Assembly: GCA_947303945.1 (NCBI GenBank)
Contig: CAMYZS010000004.1
Coordinates: 1-64,000 of the forward strand
From: an uncultured Candidatus Saccharibacteria bacterium
GTDB lineage: Bacteria > Patescibacteriota > Saccharimonadia > Saccharimonadales > Saccharimonadaceae
Length of the DNA stretch: 64,000 nucleotides
Reading direction: 5' to 3'
Part shown: one piece after another, positions 7,325 to 16,378 of the stretch
Layout of the letters: the number at the start of each line of letters is the position of its first letter
Numbering within the stretch: the first letter of the stretch is position 1
Notes under the pieces: model-generated
Databases searched by the model: none
The model's input: only the letters and a program-made list of their open reading frames with translations
Told to the model about the DNA's origin: nothing
Translations under genes and position numbers: made by a program

Positions 7325-8311
7325 TTACTCGCTGAGCACCAGGTCAGTACTCTTAACGATATTGACCCCCTGACGCGCAAACTCGTCGAGAGCATCCTTC
7401 ATCTGCTGCTCAAAACCTGGAACAGGACTAATACAATCTTCTAGCAGATAAAGTCGCCGAATAACATCAGGATATCCCCTGAAGAGCTTTATGACCTGCC
7501 TTAAACATTCGGGGACACAATGACTACCGGCTTCGCCGGCGAAGATGACCTTGTCCCATTTCATTCCTACAAGATCGCCAGTCTGCGGATCAAAACTCGC
7601 AAGATTGTCGAGAACGGGCTTTGTCACGATTCCGTCGGGATTGAACTCGGGCTCCAGAAAACCATACATCTCACTATAAGGATCGGCCCCCTTAAGAACA
7701 ATGATCGGCTCGACATTTCTTGCCGCAGAGTGAAAATGAACCATATTCATGAGCTGCGGGTCAGGAAGCCAGCCAGGCGTACCAATAAGACAGTGGTCCG
7801 GCCAGATAAATACTCCGCCCTTGCCTGCTTTTTCAAGCGCAATAATGCAGTCCTTCGCCTTCTCAGGATTGTCGCCCATGAACCTGTACTTGCCAGAGGA
7901 GAAGTTTGTTGAGGTGATTAGCGTATTCGGCGCTACGGGCATATCATTTTCATCGCGCCACATCGCGCGGAGAAAAATCTGATGCGGATAGTGCGTATCC
8001 ATAGATAGCATAATGCGAGTAATATTGCGCATATTACCATAAATGAAACGCGTCAATCGCTCGATGTCGCCTTTTGCCCCGGGAACACTGAGGGTACCAT
8101 ACGGTTCACCCCTCGCAACCTGCGTAGCATCAGGGAGAATAAAATCACACTGACAGTCAATCGCTACCACTAGATTTCGCTGCTTGTCCTTGTCTGCAGC
8201 AGGAATATCCTTTTCCATTAGGGCTAATCCGTTGATTTCGGCTGGATGCTGTCCGGGCTTACCAGTCGCGATATAGTCAACATTAACGATGTGCTCATAT
8301 GGAGTTAACAT
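7325..8311 (-). CDS. Nicotinamidase-like cysteine hydrolase
   Basis: A 328-residue isochorismatase-superfamily protein that resembles PncA, which deamidates nicotinamide to nicotinate for NAD salvage. The expected residues are visible: the catalytic triad Asp52 (AIDCQCDF), Lys207 (VLKGADPYSE) and Cys265 (GEAGSHCVPE), and metal ligands Asp105/His107 (DTHYPH) and His173 (WPDHC). It is longer than typical PncA (about 180-210 aa), with an N-terminal extension of about 45 residues and internal insertions, so the exact substrate is inferred. Start: ATG at 8311 with an AAAGGAGG site upstream. It is monocistronic. Together with the NMN adenylyltransferase-like gene at 15610 it suggests NAD salvage. 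Confidence 0.8.
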   Translation of the reverse strand: MLTPYEHIVNVDYIATGKPGQHPAEINGLALMEKDIPAADKDKQRNLVVAIDCQCDFILPDATQVARGEPYGTLSVPGAKGDIERLTRFIYGNMRNITRIMLSMDTHYPHQIFLRAMWRDENDMPVAPNTLITSTNFSSGKYRFMGDNPEKAKDCIIALEKAGKGGVFIWPDHCLIGTPGWLPDPQLMNMVHFHSAARNVEPIIVLKGADPYSEMYGFLEPEFNPDGIVTKPVLDNLASFDPQTGDLVGMKWDKVIFAGEAGSHCVPECLRQVIKLFRGYPDVIRRLYLLEDCISPVPGFEQQMKDALDEFARQGVNIVKSTDLVLSE

Positions 8312-8556
8312 ATAAACCTCCTTTTATTAGGTGAAAAATTAATTTCGCCTTAAAAAACGACATTCTTCATAATCAACCCTGTTAAAATACTAGAGCCCAC
8401 AAAAATATCGTCTTTCAAGACTCTACCTAGATATTATGCACTATTTTTAGATAAATGTCTACTTCATTTTTTATTAGCCACACATATTAATAAGATGCAA
8501 AACCATCTATATGCCGCCTTGATAACATGTACTTAATATGTTATATTAATGCTGTT

Positions 8557-8585
8557 TTGATAGGATTGTGTCAAAAAGCTATTCT
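8557..8585 (+). promoter_or_regulatory. Probable promoter TTGATA-17-TATTCT
   Basis: TTGATA (8557-8562) and TATTCT (8580-8585) are spaced by 17 bp. A start near 8592 leaves a short leader with the GGAAGGGGGG ribosome site of the 8617 gene. Confidence 0.45.
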
Positions 8586-8616
8586 AAGAGTGCGAATGAA
8601 GGAAGGGGGGGTGCTC

Positions 8617-8955
8617 ATGTTTGTAGTTGAAAATTGGGGTGTACCTCAATATATTTATGCCACAATTGCAGTGATCAATATTATTTGTAGCGCTATTCTT
8701 TCTGGCGAACAGATGACGCATGGCTCGTTTGGCGGTGCTTTAGTGCTAAAATTCATCCAAATTACTATTTTAGCCTTTGGCGGTTTTTTCGACAGTTTCA
8801 ATTGGCCTCAGGTAGTTTGGGCTATATTAACCGTAATTGGTCTTGGTCGTGCTTACACTGTTAGCCGGCAGGAATACAAAGAAAGTTTATTCCGCACGAT
8901 TATAAGCTACGCTTTTACGATATTTATTTTAGCTATGGGTGGATTCTTCGCCTAA
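8617..8955 (+). CDS. Small integral membrane protein, 112 aa
   Basis: Unrecognised membrane protein with three to four predicted spans (YIYATIAVINIICSAIL; ALVLKFIQITILAFGGFF; QVVWAILTVIGLG; TIISYAFTIFILAMGGFF). The in-frame start further upstream at 8527 is rejected because it lies before the probable promoter; ATG at 8617 follows a very strong G-rich ribosome site. It ends next to a terminator and appears monocistronic. Function unknown. Confidence 0.7.
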   Translation: MFVVENWGVPQYIYATIAVINIICSAILSGEQMTHGSFGGALVLKFIQITILAFGGFFDSFNWPQVVWAILTVIGLGRAYTVSRQEYKESLFRTIISYAFTIFILAMGGFFA

Positions 8956-8973
8956 AAATCGTACCTGAGTTAT

Positions 8974-9012
8974 AACCCCGGTTTCCACTATAGAACTGGG
9001 GTTTATTTTATT
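8974..9012 (+). terminator. Terminator of the 8617 gene
   Basis: AACCCC with GGTTT pairs with GAAC and GGGGTT around an apical loop, followed by TATTTTATT. Confidence 0.75.
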
Positions 9013-9040
9013 ATCAAGTACCTGTTAAATCCGCTTAGAA

Positions 9041-9087
9041 AAAGCCCCCTATCCTTGCCTATATTAGATAGGTAAGAATAGGGGGAT
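9041..9087 (-). terminator. Terminator of the 9097 gene
   Basis: CCCCCTAT (9045-9052) and ATAGGGGG (9078-9085) form the base of a long stem continued by CCTAT/ATAGG; a CTTTTTC tract follows on the minus strand. Confidence 0.8.
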
Positions 9088-9096
9088 AATAAAATG

Positions 9097-9462
9097 TTAG
9101 CTCTCGATAGCGAAATAGATTACTACTTGTTCACCCTTCTTTGTGAGATAGATGATTCTTTCAAAACAAACGCCCTTGCGATTACGCCAGTGCTCATATT
9201 GGTAAAAACCATATTTCTGCACCCACTCGGCAAAGGACCCAAAGAGCTCCCCATGTTTTCCCCATTCATCTTCTGCCTCAGTCCCAATCAAAAGTGATCG
9301 CACCTCATCTTTGGTGTATGGAGTACATATTCTCGGCCAACAGCAGCTAGGGGTGTTATCAAATATTCTCTCGATTCTCGTGCAGATAAATGCATTTTCG
9401 TCATTCTCCCACCTCTCCGCATCATCCGCGGACATAATAATATGTTCATAAACATGAGACAT
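9097..9462 (-). CDS. Hypothetical protein, 121 aa
   Basis: Unrecognised small soluble protein with many aromatic residues and four Cys, two adjacent (PSCCWPRIC). The start at 9462 is supported by AAGGAGGCGG seven bases upstream. It is a single-gene unit with its own terminator. No signal peptide or membrane span. Confidence 0.7.
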   Translation of the reverse strand: MSHVYEHIIMSADDAERWENDENAFICTRIERIFDNTPSCCWPRICTPYTKDEVRSLLIGTEAEDEWGKHGELFGSFAEWVQKYGFYQYEHWRNRKGVCFERIIYLTKKGEQVVIYFAIES

Positions 9463-9642
9463 AATTCCGCCTCCTTCCTTAAAAGAGCGATTCTATGATG
9501 GAGCACATATAAAGCCCCATCGACAACGAGTATTAAAGAACTTTATATAATAGAGTATTCTACACTTTTTGCAAGCTATTTACCAGTTTTTAGCGAGCAT
9601 AGAAAACAATCAATAAAATCATAGAAGCATCTCTAATATATT

Positions 9643-12600
9643 CTATTCTAATACCCAAGGACTATTTTCACTTCCGTCGCCATCCGAAATGATGGTTCCA
9701 GGAATAATTGAAATAACAGGACGCACTGAACCGTAAGAGATATTCACATCGGCATAACCAGTGCGCGTATTCCAAACAAGATTTAGCGCATTATTTTGGT
9801 GGAATGAGTACGGAGTCATTGACCACGAAGAACTATTGCCGTTATATAGGTAAGTATTGTCACTATAGCCATTTATGCCATGTCCAGCCAAAGTAAGTTC
9901 GTCTTCGGTTAGGAGCCCAACTGGGTAGATAAGCTTACCGTTACCATTTGCCGCGCTGACAGTAAAAGCGTCATTAGATGGACAATCGAATGATGGATGG
10001 TTGCTGTTACCTATCGCGGCAAAGTAAGCACCGCCATTAGTCTTACCGCCATTCGCATTCCAGCCACCAACATTATATGGCCAAAAGTTGCGATTGTTGC
10101 AGTATTGAACGTCCTCGATCTTATCTGTATATCCCACAAGAGTATGAGCATACCAGGCATCAATTGCGCTTTTGACTAAGGAATTAGTTCTATTCTCTTT
10201 CATTGCCGCAAGCACAGCATCAATACTATCTACGCCATTTGAAAGTGTAATATAGAATGCATTACTGGTGCCAGTATAGTAGTAAATGTAACGTACTTGC
10301 GTGCAGCTAGTTTGACCAAAGGTTGGACAAACGTAGTGATGGGTAGAAATGTCCGTCATATTGTTATAACTTTCAAGACCCTTAGTGTTGTTGAGGGTAT
10401 AACTCGTCCCGTTCCATGTTACGCTTGCGCCGAAGATAATATTATGCGTATAACTGTAAGATGTTGCGGTATATTCGGTAACCATACGGAGATTGCTAGA
10501 TGTGCAAGTAGTAGACGTGTCGCCACAGGTATACTTATATTCAGAATAATTGCTCGGATTCTGAGATAATTGATAGAGCTTCACGGTTGTGGTATCTGTA
10601 AGTCCAAGGTCACTATGAGATTTCGCGATTGTGAGTGTAGAACTTACTGGAATATAGTTATAATAAAATGCGAAACTATCCTGGATATACTGCGGATTAC
10701 TACAAGTAGTGTTAGTATTATTGCCGCAAGTAAACATTCCTTTGGCTTCGGAATATCTTGAACCCCATTCGCTCCTCTTCATAGTGAAAGGATTGTTCAG
10801 TGTATAGGTTCCATTACCATTATTTATGACACTGTCACCAATCATATAACTAGTGTCCACATCTGATAAGGTTTGGCCATCTTGCATTTCGAGATAATAC
10901 ATCGCAGAGCCATCCACGCCAGCAATGTAGTAAATGACATTATTATGATAGTCGCTCTGACTGGCGCGAAAAGTATATTTACCGAGCAGGCTAGCATAAT
11001 CCGAAGCGGAGCTTACCTGATATGGATTAGTAAGACTATATTTATCCGCCACATCGGTACCGTAGGTCATACCATTGGCATAATAGAAGTCGGTACTCAG
11101 TGAGGTGCTTTGGAGAACGGCCGCTTCCGTTATAAAGCCATAAGTCGAGGAAATGGTCATTTCGTCACGAGGATAAACATCGCCATACATATAGCCAACA
11201 TAAGCCATAGAATCTTTTTCTGCGTTAAATTGCATTTTTCCGATTGCCCAATATGCCGTAGAAGAATTCAGTGGCAAGGCGTAGGCAGAATTGTCGTTTT
11301 GTTTAGATTCTATATAATACAGTGTCGAGCAAGAGGCGTTTTCATTGGCGCTCTTACAAGTGTATTTGCCGACGAGCGAATCGCTAGTAGTAGCATCCCA
11401 TCTGGCAAGATACTTTATACCCGACAGAGTGAAAGTCTTAGCGCTTTCGTTGTATGTATAGTCGGTGCCGTAGTAATAGTTATTGGAAAGATTCTGTGAG
11501 GATCTGCCACCGAAGCCATCATGCGCACTGCGGGAAGCGCCGCATTGATTACTGTTATCTGCCTTTCCGTTGTATACCAGTTTTACGCCGCCAGTATTTG
11601 TGGTACGCATAGCTTTCCAACAGATATCGGCAAAAAGCACGTTATTATCCGCAACTGCACCGCGGAAATAATGAACTGGATATTCATCGTTAGCGGTCGA
11701 GGCGACAGTGTTCGCCCCATCGCCATTTGTCGCAGACGAGGCCTGACCAAAGTTGATGTCACTATCTATATTATAGTTGCCATCTGAGCCCTGCATAAGA
11801 GACCTCTTAGCCATTTCTTTATAAAGAGTTTTGGCAGTATAGATTGATCCTTCCATGCTCTTATTTAAGTCCACCTTTGTCCAGGTTGCACCGAGCGTAA
11901 CGCTTTTACTTGGCATGCGGAAGTAATCGTCATTAAGTCTAGTGACTTGATCTTCGACAATGTCGTAACCAGCGAAATTATACCCACTACAGGTCGGCAC
12001 GATATCCGTAATCTCGACAGCGGTATAGACAAAATGCGCTTCCGGCTCTGGTATGCCCGACACTTCACAATCGCTCGGAGCATTCGCAGCATATGTGACT
12101 ATGAAGTCGGTCTTGAGGATAGGTGTGGATTCGGTCGTTACATTCTCACTGGCAGTATTATAGAGAGAAGACTTTACGGAGGCGCTTCGATTAGTTGGGA
12201 AAAGTGCTGGCGTAGTGATATATTCGGGTTTTAAGTTGATATCTATCTCCATGCGAGCGCGTGCCCCAGAGCGAAGCTTTTCACTCATATCCCATGTAAT
12301 TTTTGGAGTGGTTCCATCATAATCTAATGATGCCGTACCCCTATTTACACGAATCGCATCGGAGCCAGAGATCGTAAAGAACTCGTCATTTATATGATCC
12401 GTAAGGACAAACTCATCATATCCATATGGGGCAATCGATGCGTCAATAATCACATCAGTAAGATTATCTCCGTCTGCCACAAATTGATAATCTGAGATGG
12501 AAGCCAGGTTATTATTGACAGAATCGCCCATCTCATATTGAATAGCGTTGACAGTGACGAAGGGGTACTTATTTTTAATGAGCCAATATTCAGCAATCTG

Positions 12601-15084
12601 ATAGAGGAGTTCTTCGTTTGGGGCGCCATCGGTAAGGAATACAATAATGGTGTTTCTCCCCTCCGACTCCGTATAGCTATCCAACAAACGCTCCGCACCG
12701 TTTAAGCCCTGATAATAGTTAGTCTTACTACTGTCGGCAGAAATGTCGGAAATCTTAGACAGTAAAAGATCACGATCATTGGTAAAGCCCGTCTCAATGT
12801 AATATCCGTGACTAAAAGTGACGAGGGCTAAATTATTATCTCCTTCGTCCAAAAATGCGTTTGTAAAACTAGTTAATGAGTCTTTTAGAATTGGTAGCCT
12901 GTCGCTATCCATCGACTTACCGTTATCTACTACAAGTATCACATCATTATCTTCATCCTGAGACTTCAACAATGACTCGACGTCAACAATAATCCTAGCC
13001 GTACTGCTGCTAGTCCAACCAGCCATCTTATTTACCTTCCAGGCGCCAGGTTCGCCACTAGCAAAGCTTGTGTGTTGAGATGTTAATTCTATTGAGGGGA
13101 TTGGCTCGGTGGGCACAGCAAAAACCCTACTAATTAAAAGGATAGAGAACGACGACGCTACAATAATAGCGGATACACGAAGTGCGCGACGAGGTGTCCT
13201 AGAGAGACTACGAGGACAGAGGCTTCTTTCTTTTTTGCCGTCCGCTTTCCTAAATATTACATATATACCAATGCAGCATATAGCCATCGCAATAATCGTA
13301 ATATAGGGACCAACATTGCCCATAAGTACTCCAGTTAGGACTGGAATATCTTGCCAACTTTTCGTATTAAAGCTTACGGAGTCGGTATAATCTTTCGTCG
13401 TGTCGATGTTATAGTTTGCCTCGGATGCCGTAGCGCCAACTATAGCAACAGTATTGATAATCTCCGCAGTTTCATCATTAGTGACCGTATACTGTGCTTT
13501 TAGAGTGATACTTTCATTGGCAGCAAGCGTTGGAATAGATACTAAGCGATTTTCGGTAAGAGTATAGCCAGCACCAGTTAAGAATACGGTACCGTCGAGT
13601 TGATCAAGCACCCTCACGTCGGTGATAGAAAAGTCTGCCGTGTTAGTTACGATAATATCAAAATCCACGACCTGATTAACATGATAGCTATCTTGTTGAT
13701 TAGGAATACTAATGGTAATGGTTGGCGAGAAAACCCCTTCCTGGATTGACCATTCGCCATAAATTACGAGGTTCTTTGCTGGCATAACAAAAGATGGCTC
13801 ACTATACCAACCGGTGAAGCGATACCCCTCTGCGCTCGGATTAGCCGCAAGCGTCACGACGGCCCCAACGGGGTAGCTTGCTGGTGCTGGCAGTAGCGAA
13901 GGCGCGTTCGGTGGCAAAACAGAACCCTCAAAAGCATAGGTAACGGTGTAAGTCTGACGAGTAAAGCTACCCGTAATAGTAACATTGCCTTCGGGCATAA
14001 TAAAACTGCCATCGGTTATAGATACATCATTAGACGTCCAGCCAGAGAAGATATAGTCATCAATCACGGCATTTTCTTGAGTCGAATCTACACTAACAAC
14101 TTCGCCAGCTTCATATGTTTTTTCCTTTGGAACGATATAGCCTGCAGGAGCATCACTGTTTACCTCATAAGTAACAGTATATTTTGTGGTAGTTTGCTTT
14201 TCGACAAAAACGCCCACAAAATTAACGTTATTACCTGGCATAGAAAATACGCCACCACTAACAGTAGCGTCAGACGTCGTCCATCCAGAGAACTCGTAGC
14301 CGTCGAGAGACGGCTCCATCGCTACATTAACGGTTGAGTTCTGAGTATACGATTGACTGCTCGGTAGTGCAGGAGCGTTTTCTGGCACATCGCCAGTATA
14401 GCTATAAGTAACATTATATATAAGAGCTGTATCTTTACCCATCCAAACATGAACCATGTTTGAATCCTTACTAATAAGACCCTCGCTGACTCTGCCGGTA
14501 TTATAGAAGTCCATACGTTCCACATCGCCAAGAGCTGGGGTTTTCGTAATGATACCTACCGTCAAATTGCAGCCAGCCTGGACGTCTGTTGTCTTAAATT
14601 TCACCGTCCGGCTGGCGGAGTAGTAATGCAACCCATGATAAGTATACTCTGTATGAGCCGCATTCCATGAACCCGTTTCGACAGACTCGTTGCCCGTGTC
14701 GTCAATTACGTGACCAGGGCAAGAAACAGTACTATCGCTACGCTCTATTGCGCCTATGTGCCCCGTATCTGTCGTCTTAAACCCAATAAAATCGAGGCCG
14801 TCAGGGATATGGTCGACAACTTCAGTTATCCCACTTCTGATATTTGCGGTAGTCGTATCGGTAGATTCAACGCCATACTTATCTACGCCGTCGTATTTGA
14901 CGGTAAGATAATATGTTAGCTCAGATTCCTCCTCGACACGAGTGCCATTTTCGATAGGTTCCGCCACGACGGCCCAATAGCTTGTAGCAATTGCAATAAA
15001 GGTAAAGACTAGGGCAAAAGCTATACCTATTACGCATAGGAAGTGCCTACTTATTCTACCTCTGCTTGCATGAGTCGACTGCAT
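9643..15084 (-). CDS. Giant surface polyprotein 1 (InlB-type repeats, sorting signal, VWA, lectin-like C terminus)
   Basis: An 1813-residue protein built like two fused preproteins. Residues 20-42 are a signal/anchor span, followed by an ectodomain with InlB-type B repeats (GYEFSGWTT, DYIFSGWTS, GYRFTGWYS; about 220-445) and a DUF11-like module (450-575). It ends in a sorting-signal-like unit: IPVLTG (580-585), a membrane span (590-611) and a basic tail. A second signal-like span (634-656, ending VFA) starts the second half: a VWA domain (713-900) whose MIDAS reads DNGKS (720-724) instead of DxSxS, another InlB-type repeat, Cys-paired repeats and a C-terminal domain ending SYGSVRPVISI. Start: ATG at 15084 after GGAG; the TTG at 15105 lacks a site. 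It carries the shared surface-gene promoter element (15115-15144). Likely an adhesin. Confidence 0.85.
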   Translation of the reverse strand: MQSTHASRGRISRHFLCVIGIAFALVFTFIAIATSYWAVVAEPIENGTRVEEESELTYYLTVKYDGVDKYGVESTDTTTANIRSGITEVVDHIPDGLDFIGFKTTDTGHIGAIERSDSTVSCPGHVIDDTGNESVETGSWNAAHTEYTYHGLHYYSASRTVKFKTTDVQAGCNLTVGIITKTPALGDVERMDFYNTGRVSEGLISKDSNMVHVWMGKDTALIYNVTYSYTGDVPENAPALPSSQSYTQNSTVNVAMEPSLDGYEFSGWTTSDATVSGGVFSMPGNNVNFVGVFVEKQTTTKYTVTYEVNSDAPAGYIVPKEKTYEAGEVVSVDSTQENAVIDDYIFSGWTSNDVSITDGSFIMPEGNVTITGSFTRQTYTVTYAFEGSVLPPNAPSLLPAPASYPVGAVVTLAANPSAEGYRFTGWYSEPSFVMPAKNLVIYGEWSIQEGVFSPTITISIPNQQDSYHVNQVVDFDIIVTNTADFSITDVRVLDQLDGTVFLTGAGYTLTENRLVSIPTLAANESITLKAQYTVTNDETAEIINTVAIVGATASEANYNIDTTKDYTDSVSFNTKSWQDIPVLTGVLMGNVGPYITIIAMAICCIGIYVIFRKADGKKERSLCPRSLSRTPRRALRVSAIIVASSFSILLISRVFAVPTEPIPSIELTSQHTSFASGEPGAWKVNKMAGWTSSSTARIIVDVESLLKSQDEDNDVILVVDNGKSMDSDRLPILKDSLTSFTNAFLDEGDNNLALVTFSHGYYIETGFTNDRDLLLSKISDISADSSKTNYYQGLNGAERLLDSYTESEGRNTIIVFLTDGAPNEELLYQIAEYWLIKNKYPFVTVNAIQYEMGDSVNNNLASISDYQFVADGDNLTDVIIDASIAPYGYDEFVLTDHINDEFFTISGSDAIRVNRGTASLDYDGTTPKITWDMSEKLRSGARARMEIDINLKPEYITTPALFPTNRSASVKSSLYNTASENVTTESTPILKTDFIVTYAANAPSDCEVSGIPEPEAHFVYTAVEITDIVPTCSGYNFAGYDIVEDQVTRLNDDYFRMPSKSVTLGATWTKVDLNKSMEGSIYTAKTLYKEMAKRSLMQGSDGNYNIDSDINFGQASSATNGDGANTVASTANDEYPVHYFRGAVADNNVLFADICWKAMRTTNTGGVKLVYNGKADNSNQCGASRSAHDGFGGRSSQNLSNNYYYGTDYTYNESAKTFTLSGIKYLARWDATTSDSLVGKYTCKSANENASCSTLYYIESKQNDNSAYALPLNSSTAYWAIGKMQFNAEKDSMAYVGYMYGDVYPRDEMTISSTYGFITEAAVLQSTSLSTDFYYANGMTYGTDVADKYSLTNPYQVSSASDYASLLGKYTFRASQSDYHNNVIYYIAGVDGSAMYYLEMQDGQTLSDVDTSYMIGDSVINNGNGTYTLNNPFTMKRSEWGSRYSEAKGMFTCGNNTNTTCSNPQYIQDSFAFYYNYIPVSSTLTIAKSHSDLGLTDTTTVKLYQLSQNPSNYSEYKYTCGDTSTTCTSSNLRMVTEYTATSYSYTHNIIFGASVTWNGTSYTLNNTKGLESYNNMTDISTHHYVCPTFGQTSCTQVRYIYYYTGTSNAFYITLSNGVDSIDAVLAAMKENRTNSLVKSAIDAWYAHTLVGYTDKIEDVQYCNNRNFWPYNVGGWNANGGKTNGGAYFAAIGNSNHPSFDCPSNDAFTVSAANGNGKLIYPVGLLTEDELTLAGHGINGYSDNTYLYNGNSSSWSMTPYSFHQNNALNLVWNTRTGYADVNISYGSVRPVISIIPGTIISDGDGSENSPWVLE

Positions 15085-15114
15085 TGATTCTCCAACAAAA
15101 AGCAATTAGTAATC

Positions 15115-15144
15115 AACTCACACATTCCACTTATGCTAAGTATA
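15115..15144 (-). promoter_or_regulatory. Surface-gene promoter element, copy D
   Basis: On the minus strand TATACT (15139-15144, preceded by TGA as an extended -10) is followed six bases later by AAGTGGAATGTGTGAGTT (15115-15132). The other three copies have AAGTGGTTTGTGAGAGTT or a one-base-shorter form at the same distance. No good -35 box is visible here. Confidence 0.7.
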
Positions 15145-15298
15145 TCATGTTTTTTAAGAAAAATACAATTAATGGACGAGCGATGGTTTGCTCTTTTATT
15201 TCGCCACTCAGAAGAATATACTTTATAAGTATGTCGTTCACGACAAGTTTTTTAGGATTTGAACTAAAGATTATTGACTATGGGGGAGGTAAGATAAT

Positions 15299-15528
15299 AT
15301 GGACAAAAGATGCAATGTGTATAGCAGAAGGTTTATCGACGCACTAGACGACGGAAAGAAAATGCTTCCAGTGAGAGGAAACTGTATACAACTCCGCAAA
15401 GAAGAACGACGACGAAGAAAAGAAGAAGAAAAAAAGAAAAGCGATTGCGGCTCTTAAGGCGCAGAGATGAACTGTTGCGCGAAAGTCAAAGAAGAAAACA
15501 TAAGGATAAACGAGGCAAATACAGATAG
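15299..15528 (+). CDS. Small basic protein with candidate -1 programmed frameshift
   Basis: ATG at 15299 follows GGGGGAGG. The zero frame ends at TAA 15455-15457 after 52 codons (MDKRCNVYSRRFIDALDDG...). At codons 45-46 the sequence A AAA AAG (15430-15436) is in exactly the phase of the dnaX slippery heptamer. A -1 slip there opens a frame to TAG at 15526-15528, giving a 76-residue, very basic product ending KHKDKRGKYR. A short hairpin (TGCG/CGCA, 15446-15463) lies about ten bases downstream and GAGAGGAA-like purines lie upstream, but neither is strong. The unit has its own terminator (15541-15566). Alternative: a chance frameshift in an A/G-rich gene. Function unknown; nucleic-acid binding is possible from charge. 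Confidence 0.45.
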
Positions 15529-15540
15529 TTCAAGCCATAC

Positions 15541-15566
15541 TGCCCTGACAAAAGTCGGGGCATTTT
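15541..15566 (+). terminator. Terminator of the small basic gene
   Basis: TGCCCTGAC and GTCGGGGCA with an AAAA loop and one G-T pair, followed by TTTT. Confidence 0.75.
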
Positions 15567-15574
15567 ACGTTACA

Positions 15575-15601
15575 AAAAGCCCCCGATTATATCGGGGGCT
15601 A
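15575..15601 (-). terminator. Terminator of the NMN adenylyltransferase-like gene
   Basis: AGCCCCCGAT and ATCGGGGGCT with a TA loop; the minus strand continues with TTTTTG. Confidence 0.85.
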
Positions 15602-15609
15602 CGTTGTGG

Positions 15610-16176
15610 TTAGTCGATCCGCTCTCTAAGCTTTCGGTAATACTCTACCGACATAAGCTCCATGCGCAGTTCGTCATATAGCTTATGGAGTTTTGGATTA
15701 ACATATTTCATCCATTCTTCACGCTCGTCGCGCACCATCATTTCACGCAACATTGTTGCCGAAATCGGCAAACGAGAACGCGGAATAATAAATTCCGCCG
15801 CGTCTTTAATGTCGTTAAGGTCAAACCAGCGGCTGCGCGCTTCGTCGTTGCCATATATCATTAGCTCTGGCACTTTATATAGATAGTGATGAACATTCTC
15901 AAGTACATAGCGTCCCCATTCGGGCGTAACATCATCCTCGTTTGTCAAGTCCGATAAAGCGTAAATTTTTACACGCTCTTTATTCGGATAACACTCCCGA
16001 ATAACTTTCATACGCGTCGCAATATTGAAAGGGTTACGCTCGGTGCCAAATTCCTGTGCTGATCCAACAAGAATAAATAAACGATCGCACAGTTCAAGTC
16101 CAGCATCAATTAGACTCTGGTGACCGAGATGAAAAGTCTGAAAGCGCCCAACAATTAATCCAGAATCGTAAACCAT
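15610..16176 (-). CDS. NMN adenylyltransferase-like nucleotidyltransferase (NadM/NadR type)
   Basis: A 188-residue cytidylyltransferase-like protein that would join NMN or nicotinate mononucleotide to AMP from ATP, forming (deamido-)NAD. Visible motifs are the N-terminal GRFQTFHLGHQSLID (nucleotide-binding GxFxxxHxGH) and ISATMLREMM near residue 137, matching the ISxTxxR motif. Length fits archaeal-type NadM. Start: ATG at 16176 with AGGAGG five bases upstream. A terminator follows at 15575-15601. A related function such as FMN adenylyltransferase is less likely from the motifs. Confidence 0.8.
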   Translation of the reverse strand: MVYDSGLIVGRFQTFHLGHQSLIDAGLELCDRLFILVGSAQEFGTERNPFNIATRMKVIRECYPNKERVKIYALSDLTNEDDVTPEWGRYVLENVHHYLYKVPELMIYGNDEARSRWFDLNDIKDAAEFIIPRSRLPISATMLREMMVRDEREEWMKYVNPKLHKLYDELRMELMSVEYYRKLRERID

Positions 16177-16312
16177 AATAACCTCCTAACGTTCAATAAA
16201 ATAACCACCGTTTTTGTATTATAACATTTTTCTTAATAAAATCAAAATCAAGCCTTAGGCCATATCAATGCCACTATCAGATATCATAGAATCATCCATT
16301 CCTTCGTGGCGA

Positions 16313-16342
16313 TTGAGTCGCTAGATGATGATATGGTAGAAT
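16313..16342 (+). promoter_or_regulatory. Probable promoter TTGAGT-18-TAGAAT
   Basis: TTGAGT (16313-16318) and TAGAAT (16337-16342) are spaced by 18 bp upstream of the 16379 gene. The distance leaves a short leader with the GAAAGGAC ribosome site. Confidence 0.45.
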
Positions 16343-16378
16343 ATAAGTAGCATATAAACATCGAAAGGACTTATTTTA

